A stretch of DNA of 64,000 nucleotides from Diplosphaera chodatii (Eukaryota; Chlorophyta; Trebouxiophyceae; Prasiolales; Stichococcaceae). Made by a program: the position numbers and the translations under genes. The notes under the pieces are model-generated. The model was not told the origin of the DNA, did not search any database, and saw only the letters and a list, made by a program, of their open reading frames with translations. Shown here piece after piece: positions 56,397 to 64,000 of this stretch. The stretch is taken from the NCBI GenBank assembly GCA_032358165.1, contig JAALGY010000020.1, positions 186,001 to 250,000 of the forward strand, in the 5' to 3' direction. Each line of letters starts with the position of its first letter. Within the stretch, counting starts at the first letter, position 1.

Positions 56397-58561
56397 ATGA
56401 TCTGCCTTGCGTATCGTGCAGCACAGCATAAGGCAGTAGCTGAGCTGCTACCTAGTGCAGCGGCACTCAACGTAGCTCGTCGCACACATACCACCGCGCA
56501 TAAGTTGCAGCGAGGGCAGCAGTGTGCATCGCTGCATCGATGGCAGCCGCCCACCCGCAGCAAGCATCGCAGTGCAAGCGTCGCAGCGGCAAGAGGCGGA
56601 GCACACGCAGAGGCGTCTGCAGCGCCCATCGAGGCAGTCGACCCCGCTAACAGGGTCAGGTGGCGGTGCCCTACCTGCGGCCGCCCGCTGCTCCCGGCAG
56701 TTGCCGCCCATGGCGCTCCCGGGCCCGCCATGCTGTGGTGCGGCGGCGGCCACACCGTGTCGGTAGCCAGGCAGGGCCACGTCAACCTGCTACCTGCCGG
56801 GCGGCTGCAGCCGATGCGTGCCGCCGCCTCAGGGGACGATGAGGCGATGGTGTGCGCTACACAGATGTGACGTCAGCACCATCACACTTTCAGCAATATG
56901 TTACACGGTGCAGCATCAGAGTTGTTTGCGCACTGCAGCTGGCTGCTGCTAGCGTGCTATTGGTGCATGGCCCTGCTGATCGCCAGCGCCTCAGGGTAGC
57001 AACATCCAGAGTCCGCATTCTGTGTGCAGGTGCGTGCTCGCAGAGCCTTCCTGGACACAGGACACTACCGTCCCGTGGCGGAGGCGGTCGCTGCAGCCGT
57101 TGTGGCGGGCATTCCTGGCCATCCAGGCGTTGCAGCAGCGGGAGCCGCGCCAGCTGACGGAGCTGCAATGTGTGCCGGCTGCAGCCCTGTAGCAGCGGCA
57201 TCACACCAACAGTCCAGGCCTCTGCACGTCCTGGACGCTGGCTGCGGTGCGTCTTGTTCTGAGCTATATCGAAAAATTCTGAAGGTTTAAGAGATGGAGG
57301 CACGCTGTAGACATTGGTTACCCGATGGGCTGCAAGCCCACAGCCTCACACTGGTGGGGGCAGCAGGAGAACCCCAGCTGCTGCCCACTGCCATCTCCAT
57401 CGTGAAGCAAACATTGCGACCCTGCAGCGTGCTACACCCAAGGCAGCCCTGCTGCAGACGCTGAGCAGGAGCTCTATCAGAAGTACACCCATTGATGATG
57501 CGCACCCGCTGGGGTATTGGCCCACATCCCCGACAGTCTGTTTTTGATGCCACAACCCTACAGACTCTGCCATGCTCACGCAGGGGAGGGCCACTACCTG
57601 GGGCACCTGCTGCGGCACCTGCAGCATCACGGCCACGCAGCATCCGGCTACGGGGTGGACGTGTCGAAGCTGGCGGTGCGGCTGGCGGCGGCGCGGCACA
57701 AGGCGGCCGCCTTTGCAGTCGCCAGCTCATACCGCATGCCCTTTGAGGATCAGGTAAGCGACACACAGTCAGCCACACCGGCTGTGCGCCGACACTCATG
57801 CGCCCCGCTGCATCTGTGACGGCCGCCCTGCGTCTGCAGCCTGAGCCACAACGAAAGCCACGTCCATTTGCAACATGTGCTGGGGAACCGCCTGCAGGCA
57901 TTTGACACGGTGGTGAGCGTGTTTGCGCCCTGCCCGGCGGCTGAGCTGCGGCGCGTGCTGCGCCCCGGCGGGGCTCTGGTACGTCCTACCACCCAGACCC
58001 TGTTTCATCCGAATGGCCTCCTCCAGGACGCATATACCCATGCTGCCATGGCACGTGCTGTCGTGCTTAGATGCATTGCTCGGAGCGTTCTGCCATGTGG
58101 TACTTGACTACTTCAGCGTCTCATGGCGGGCTGCTGCACTGCAGGTGGTCGCGTCCCCCGGAGCCAGCCACCTGCAGGAGTTCCGGGCGATGCTGTACGA
58201 CGCGCCGCAGCCGCTGCCGGCGCGGGCAACCACAGACCCCGACATGCAGGCAGGGTCATGTTGAGCAAACCATCGACAGGTCTGCAGCAATGCCAATGCC
58301 ATGGCCACCACCCACTCCCCCTAGTCAGTGGCGTCAGCTGTGTTGCATCGTTTCATGCTGCAGGGCCTCCCCGATCCTGCGGGCGAGACTCGGGTCACCT
58401 ACACGCTGCAGCTGCCGGGCGGCGCCGCCGCGGACCTGCTGGCGATGACGCCGTACGCGCACCACAGGGGGGCGAAAGAGCGGCAGGAGACGATGCGCGG
58501 CAGCGGTGCAACAGTCAGCGTGACGGTGGACATCGTGGTGGCACGCTTCGAGTGGGCGTGA
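56397..58561 (+). CDS. RlmA-type rRNA (guanine-N1) methyltransferase, probably organellar (407 aa)
   Basis: Six exons in phase: 56397-56849, 57030-57246, 57584-57753, 57898-57978, 58145-58249 and 58364-58561. The first ~75 residues are Ser/Arg/Ala-rich with few acids, suggesting a transit peptide. Then comes the RlmA zinc site (RCPTCGRPL and LWCGGGHTVS; Cys, Cys, Cys, His) and the family signature ARQGHVNLLPAG, followed by RRAFLDTGHYRP. The SAM-binding fold is seen in VLDAGCGEGHY (motif I), GYGVDVSKLAVRLAA (motif II) and AFDTVVSVFAPCPAAELRRVLRPGG (motif IV/V); MTPYAHH is typical near the end. Bacterial RlmA methylates G745 of 23S rRNA, so plastid or mitochondrial rRNA is the likely substrate. 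Intron 58250-58363 would need a GC donor (CAG|gcaggg). Confidence 0.88.
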
Positions 58562-59160
58562 GGCTGCAGAGAAGCACTCTCTGGGCAGAAGCCATGCAGT
58601 GAGTACGGCTGCAGCTTGGACGCCGGGGGCCAGGCAGCAGGAAGCAGTAGCCGCCTCGCATCAGTGCCGCCAGCTTGGCGGCGACTGCCCAGCATCCAGG
58701 CAGAGCTCGCAGAGCGGCTTGCCGTGCAGCTCGCCGTGCAGCCCGCCGCACTGCAGGTCGACACCCCACGCAGCATGCAAGCTGGGTGGACCAAGCGGCG
58801 GAGCCTGTGCATGGGCACCGCCATGCATCCCGCCTGCTGAAGGCGTGAGCTGCCATGCGGAAGATGCAGACAGCGCTGCCGCATGCACAGGTGGGATGGA
58901 ATCTGAGCATGTGTTGATGCATTGCAACTAATTTCTGATGGTGCATCCTGGAACATTACATGATACCAGCTATTCAGCAGCATTGGCAGTCTCATATCAG
59001 CATGGTGCTCTGCAGGTTTTGAAACGCTTACTTGCCACACTTGCGCAGGCCGAAGAATAAAGCTGTCGGGAAAGCTAGGCAATGCTGGTTTCGCAGACTG
59101 TCTGAGGCGGCAAGATCGGAGCACTAACGAACTGTACAAACGCTCCACCGCAAACTTGGT
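58562..59160. other. Convergent intergenic region
   Basis: Between the methyltransferase stop (+) and the MIF copy 2 stop (-). Frames here are Ala/Cys-rich shadows without splice support. No gene called. Confidence 0.4.
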
Positions 59161-60398
59161 TCAACTGAGCTTTTGCCCTACGCCTTGGTCAACGCAGCAT
59201 TGGTGGTGCCTGCAATACGCACAGCTGTGGTCGGCAACACTCAATGCACAATAAGCAAGTGCAGAACAGATGCATCTCCCCAAGCATTGCCTGGACACGG
59301 CATCTCCTGCAAGAGACCCACCTTGCACTCCCCAGTCTGTAGGCTGAATGTCGAAGAACTGCACGCATACGGCCAGATGTCACACTTTGCAGGGCGAAAC
59401 ATGCTGCTCTCGCTTGAGCGTCTGCTGATCTCAGGATAGTCTGGGTGCATACCCTGCTCAATAAGATGCACAGTTGCTCTGCTGCAAGGTGTATAATGCA
59501 GGCCAATGCTGAGGAGACACGGGCCAGCCTCACGTTCACATACACGCGCGCTGGCGGGATGCTGAGGTGCTGCTCCACCACCGCGGCCAGCTGCTGGGTG
59601 ATGCTGATGTTCTTGTCACCGCCAATGTACCCAATCGAGCTCACCTGCAACTCGATAAACAAAACTGTCCGCATGCCACTCACGGCCGCACGGCTAGTAC
59701 TGGATGTTGGCATTGCTGCAAGTCGCATTGTCAGCACGACGATGTGCTCAGTCAGGTGGTCTCGCATGCATGCGAGGGCAGGTGCGCAGGTGTCGAGGGA
59801 AGACCGCCGCATCTTCATGCAGGCCAGCACTGCGAACAGCCATGTGCCAGCAATTGATTGCCGACACAGTAGGATGCGTGACATGCAGGGGCATCTGCAT
59901 GTGCCCACCTCCAGGAAGGCCGCGGGCGCCTCGCTGCCCGCGAACATGATGGGCGTGTCGGCGTGGACGAGGTTCATGAACCTCTGAGGGCACCCGCGAT
60001 CGACCTTGTCAGCGTATGTGTAGCGTTCATGTTCTTTGTTGCATGCAGCTGATGTTCGTGCGAGAACAATGTGACCGCATGCATGCAACTTGGCACGGCC
60101 AGCTCTCGTCAAGCATGGCATTGGCCGGTATGCGCAATGCTTTGCATCACATCCAGGTGCTAGCTAGCACGACTTCAAACGCTGAAGCTGAGGATAATTG
60201 CGCACCGCCTCATCTTTGCCAATAGATGCTGCCGCAGCTGCCGTCAGGTCCTTCAGCAGCGCAGATGCATTGAACTTCCCCGCCGCAACTGCGTTGCAAA
60301 ACTGCAATGATGTAGCAGATTAGCTCGATGTTGCATGCACGACCGGTGGAGATATTCAATCTAGGCAATGGTATGCCAAAGTAGGATGGTTGCAGCAT
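59161..60398 (-). CDS. MIF/MDL-family protein, copy 2, with N-terminal extension
   Basis: Five exons in phase: 60344-60398, 60206-60288, 59909-59983, 59534-59644 and 59161-59358. The family core is clear: PRLNIST, FNASALLKDLTAAAAASIGK, TPIMFAGSEAPAAFLE, VSSIGYIGGDKN, LSIPPARVYVN and FFDIQPTDWGVQG. The only in-frame ATG puts eleven residues (MLQPSYFGIPL) before the Pro that aligns with the catalytic Pro1; the codon just before that Pro is TTG where ATG would be expected. As drawn, the C-terminus runs about 50 residues past the usual end and is Cys-rich; it may instead be cut by an unrecognised intron. Tautomerase chemistry therefore seems unlikely unless the extension is removed. Role unknown, as for plant MDL proteins. 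Confidence 0.8.
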
Positions 60399-60709
60399 GC
60401 ATGGCGCGGCCACCGTTTGTAAACAGCGACACGCGTGGCATCTTGACTCTTTGTCCTGACACTTCCGGCAGCGGTTGGTTGCAGCATGCATATGCGCGAA
60501 CGCGATGGTCGAGATGTCAGTTTGCAGGAGCAGTCGTAAGCATTGCCACCCTGGATGACATAATTCTGCCAAATTGGCAAGACGAGCCTTTGGGCAGAGT
60601 CTCCCAAAAATACATTTAAGCACATACGTGTTGTACCAGAAGGCACTATTGTACAGCAACTTCGTTCGTCTTCTTGGTTGGGGGTTGCACGAGATGAATC
60701 AGCAGTGGT

Positions 60710-62455
60710 TCATGTAAGGCTGTGCCCTGGCTGCGGCGGGAACAGCATCGGGTGTGCGCAGTTTGCGTTGTGGCACCCCCGCCCCGGGCACGCCTGGTCG
60801 CAGTCCTCAAACTCCAGCCTCTCGTTCACGCACATCCAGATCTGCAGTCAGCAATCACCTCCCTCAGCATGCTCAGAGACATCAAGGTGCCGACATCAGC
60901 GGCGGACGCTGATCACATGAGCCTCCAGTTGAGACCCATGTGTCAAACGGTTGGCTTTGCCTGCCAGCCATCCACAGACTACGGCGTACATGTGGCTGCG
61001 TAGGGATGTGGCCGACCAGTGGTAAGTTCTTCAGCCAGGGCGCACCTCAGTCAGCCGCCCCTTCACGCAATGCACCAGCGGCTGCGCCCCGAGCTGCTCC
61101 TCGACGGCGGCCACAAAGGCGGAGGACGGGTACATTATGTGCTCGTCCGGTTGTATGCCCGCCCGCACCAGCGCATCCTGTACAGCCAGTTCCACATGCT
61201 TGCCTTGCAGTTGGAATGTCAAGACGATAGGGCACCCTGTGTGCAAGCGTGCCCGACCTCAGCGGCAAGCATGCGAAGCTGCAGTGCCGTGTGAGTATGC
61301 TGCATATCATTTCGGAGCGATAATACACCATGTGACGATGCCTCACATTTTCAGCTCATCAGGCACACGCGAGTACCTGGCCCGGCAGCAGACAGGGTTA
61401 CCCACCTCTAGGTTGGCTGCAGCATTCAGGCGCAGCGTCGCATTGAAGAAGTCGGCCTCCCGCGCAAACAGCTCCTCCGCGCAGGTGCCGTGCTTCTCCC
61501 ACTCATGCGCCTGCAGCGCAGCAAGCGCAGATGTGCACATGGTTCAGTGGTGCCAGGCGTCCTGTGCTGCTGGGGTGACATCTCACCACCGCTCACCTGT
61601 GTGATCCTCTGCAGTCATGTGGCAGGAAAGCAAGTTGACGCACATGCAGATGCGGCGGTTGCCCTGGAACAGCGCAGCAGCGCCCAGGTGGCATGCTGCT
61701 CCCTGCGGCGCTGCAAGTGCTGCGTGTCCAAGCACCCATGGTGGGGGTCTCCAAAAGTGAGTGCGACAGGGCGCACCCAGAACTTCTCGTTGGGGCCGTA
61801 GTACGAGGGCCAGGTGGCGTCGAGCTGCGGCCGCAGCGGCGCGAGCGCCGACGCTTCGAAGCGCTCGTGGTGGCAGAACTGCGGCCAGCGCCCCGAGTCG
61901 AAGTTCTTCCACAGCCCGTGGATCGTGAAGCGCGGCCTGCACACGCCGACGTGGCTGGACTCATACAAGGCGATTCAGCCAGTGGATGCTACTGTTGACC
62001 ACAAAGATGACTGCCGTGCGATGTGCTTGCACCATCAGAGGAAGTGCCACACCAGAACTGGTGTGACGCCGGCGCCACCGACCACGGCTGTGCACGCAGC
62101 GCAAACGTGCTCAAGGGCTGCATGCGATACTACTGGTCAGGGATGCGGTCAGCACGCACCGCGTGGGCGTGAAGTAGCAGGTGCCGGGTATGCCGCACGG
62201 TGTGAAGGGCCACTGCCTGCATGACGTGAGGGTGACACTCCAGTCACGCACATATCAGTCCAGTCACGCACAGAGCAGGAGACCTTGCCGTCGTGGGCTG
62301 GCCGTGGTCCCAACTGAATCGCCTTGCAACATGCCTGCAGTGTGAATGTGGTGTGGTGGCATGACGCACCGCACAAGGTAGAAGAACGTGTCAGCGCGGG
62401 CAGCTGGCAGGGCGAGTAGCAGCGCCAGAAGGGCAGCGACCGGGTGTCTCAACAT
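60710..62455 (-). CDS. Secreted ribonuclease T2 (S-like RNase, 220 aa)
   Basis: Six exons in phase: 62375-62455, 62160-62212, 61777-61936, 61406-61510, 61046-61177 and 60710-60841. A signal peptide (VAALLALLLALPAARA) is followed by the start of the mature enzyme (DTFFYLW). Both active-site blocks are intact: CAS-1 RFTIHGLWKNF (His51) and CAS-2 HEWEKHGTC (His100, Glu101, Lys104, His105). Cysteines at expected places (PQFCHH, KHGTC, VHCVKG, MCVNE, EDCDQAC) should form the family disulfides. The enzyme cuts single-stranded RNA through a 2',3'-cyclic intermediate, in vacuole, secretory system or outside, usually for phosphate scavenging or turnover. Length and layout match the family. No defect seen. 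Confidence 0.95.
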
Positions 62456-63705
62456 GATACCGCTACACTGCTACATCAGATTGCAGCAGTGCTGTTGGCC
62501 GTATGGTGCCAGCAACAACTAGAATACATTCACCGTCGGATGTTGACCAGCAACAGTCAGGCGATACGAGCCACAAACGGTACTGACGGGTCTGATCGCA
62601 CAATGCAGAACAGCTGCTATGCCTGTGCACAAGTGGAACGGGCATCTGCGAGACAGTACACGAGCACAGCGCGTCACATGTGTTAAATTTGAAGCCGTCG
62701 ATTGGTCCTAGTAAATAGTGCTGATGGACACTTTCGGCCTGGCAGGGAGGGCAAGAGGATGCTTTGCATGAGCCAATATGCTCAGTGTATGTGCAAGGAT
62801 AGACATGGCATCCTTGAGCAGACAATTGTGTTTGTATCCACGTGTTTACACAGCAGGAGCACTGTATTGGTATTGTACATCAGCACACAAGGGGCATGTG
62901 CGCGGTGGGAAAAATGGGTAGCATCTAACCTAGCAGGCGTCCAAAACGACGGAGACGAGCTGCTGAGGAGACTGTCTACGTTCGAGCGGGGGTGCCCAGG
63001 CGCCGGCGGTTCTGAGGGCCGGCCCTGTAGCATCCCCCACACGCTGCCGAGGCGCACCAGCAGCACCGCTGCTGGTGCTGGACCATAAATCGAAGGTGAG
63101 AAACGACATGAGCAGAAGCAGAAGCTGCGGCGGCGAGGGTTTGGCGGCGGCGGCGGCGAGGGTTTGGCTGCCAGCTGGCGCTTTGCAAGCGCCCAAAATG
63201 CCGAGCAGCTGGCCCCCGCCTCCAAAGGAATTTGGTACGACACCAGGGTGGTCTATCTACTGCGGGGACACTTGCCAACCCCCGCGCTGTTACTATTGCT
63301 GCAGCTGCAGCTGCAGCTGCTGTGCTAAACCAGAGAAAAGTTGCCTGCTGATGCACAGAAGGGCCGCCAATGCGGCGGCCCCGTTACTGCTTGCTGGCTG
63401 GTGAGCTGCGCTGCACCCAAAATCGCGCCCCATGTCCATACCAGGCGCACTGCTTCCAGCGCTCTGCTTCCAGCGCTCTGCCCCTCGTGTCTCTGTTCCC
63501 TGCTGCTACGTGTGCAAAGTTCCTACTGCTGCTGTGTTCTGTGCTCCTGCTGCGCCGTGCTGACGATGAAATGGTGTCTTGCCTGCCACTCCAGTCAGCA
63601 CGGTTCGTGATTGAATCAGCGTCACCAATGTTCGATGCCACCACCGCTGCCTGCTGCCAACAGCGGATGATGCTGTCATGCCGCGATGGCCTGTTGCGGG
63701 ACAGC
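62456..63705. other. Intergenic region upstream of RNase T2
   Basis: About 1.25 kb holding the RNase promoter and the 3' flank of the gene at the right edge. Contains two close copies of ggcggcgagggtttggc near 63130-63170 and a short agctgc repeat near 63300. No gene supported. Confidence 0.4.
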
Positions 63706-64000
63706 CTAGGTGCGGGGAGGACGGGCACGCGGTGGCTGCGGGTGGGTGCCGCCGCCGCCACCACCACGCATCTTGACGGTGCGGATGCGCGGCTCGCCCT
63801 GCAGTAACAGGCGCACTTGAATGTCAGCTGACCGGCCAGATCATTGTCAGAACACACATTCGCAGCGCAGAGCGGAAACACTGAGGGGAGTGATGATTGA
63901 GTGATGGTTGTACCATCACTCCCCCGCTAGTTTCAGATTATGAGCCATGCTGCATTCATGAAGGTGTCTCAATCTCTAGACCCTGGACCCCACCTGCATG
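63706..64000 (-). CDS. 3' end of an unidentified gene (runs off the right edge)
   Basis: The terminal exon 63706-63798 follows a clean acceptor (ttactgcag). It encodes a basic, Gly- and Pro-rich C-terminus (GEPRIRTVKMRGGGGGG, then PQPPRARPPRT) ending at TAG. The previous exon appears to end at 63994 (CATGCAG|gtgggg), almost at the window edge. The Arg/Gly-rich tail is common in RNA-binding proteins, but too little is present to name a family. Confidence 0.45.
63899..63921. other. Perfect inverted repeat (10-bp stem, 3-base loop)
   Basis: gagtgatggt, loop tgt, accatcactc: a perfect hairpin lying within the last intron of the partial gene at the right edge. Confidence 0.8.

Noticed and set aside
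62782..63404. Overlapping open frames on both strands rich in Ala, Cys and Ser
   Set aside because: Caused by short GC-rich repeats; no consistent splice model or homology.
1..64000. Mobile elements, CRISPR arrays, tRNA or rRNA genes
   Set aside because: Looked for terminal repeats, transposase or reverse transcriptase motifs, regular spacer arrays and tRNA-like arms on both strands; none could be supported by eye.

Overview
The window looks like nuclear DNA of a green alga, probably a trebouxiophyte (Coccomyxa or Chlorella type). It is GC-rich. Genes are split into many small exons with introns of about 70-400 bp, donors mostly gtgcg or gtgag and acceptors mostly tgcag, and exons are rich in Ala, Gly and Pro codons. 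Several products are plant- or alga-like: an RPAP1/MINIYO homologue, a plastid-type pyrophosphatase, and hydroxyproline-rich and fasciclin-type wall proteins. I see no prokaryotic operons, rRNA, tRNA, CRISPR array or intact transposon. Gene models were spliced by eye. I trusted them when reading phase carried through every junction and a known family emerged.

Layout. 1-6.8 kb: the 5' end of a mitochondrial ATP-synthase d-like gene (-), a coiled-coil gene (+) and a coiled-coil/zinc-knuckle gene (-). 7.9-14.6 kb: a secreted Lys/Pro and Cys-rich protein and a membrane-tethered trypsin-like protease (both -). 15.2-26.8 kb: a possible mini-gene and a 27-exon RPAP1 homologue (-). 27.2-36.9 kb: an extracellular-matrix cluster with two Cys-rich hydroxyproline-rich-type glycoproteins (-) flanking a GPI-anchored fasciclin protein (+). 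38-40.1 kb: soluble inorganic pyrophosphatase (-). 41.1-44.2 kb: an Anp1/Mnn9-type glycosyltransferase (+), convergent with an ING-family PHD protein (-). 47.6-54.0 kb: a class 3 lipase carrying an N-terminal dysferlin domain (+). 54.7-60.4 kb: two MIF-family genes (-) flanking an RlmA-type rRNA methyltransferase (+). 60.7-62.5 kb: a secreted RNase T2 (-). The right edge holds the 3' end of an unknown gene (-).

Working together. The genes do not form one pathway. The secreted and wall genes (8, 10-14, 27-37 kb), the Golgi-type glycosyltransferase and RNase T2 form an extracellular or secretory theme. RPAP1 and ING are nuclear, the methyltransferase and pyrophosphatase are probably plastidial, and the ATP-synthase-like protein is mitochondrial. 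The most unusual features are the many apparent GC-AG introns, the dysferlin-lipase fusion, the repeated Cys-rich matrix module with a fresh intragenic duplication, and a MIF homologue whose catalytic N-terminal proline is buried behind an extension.
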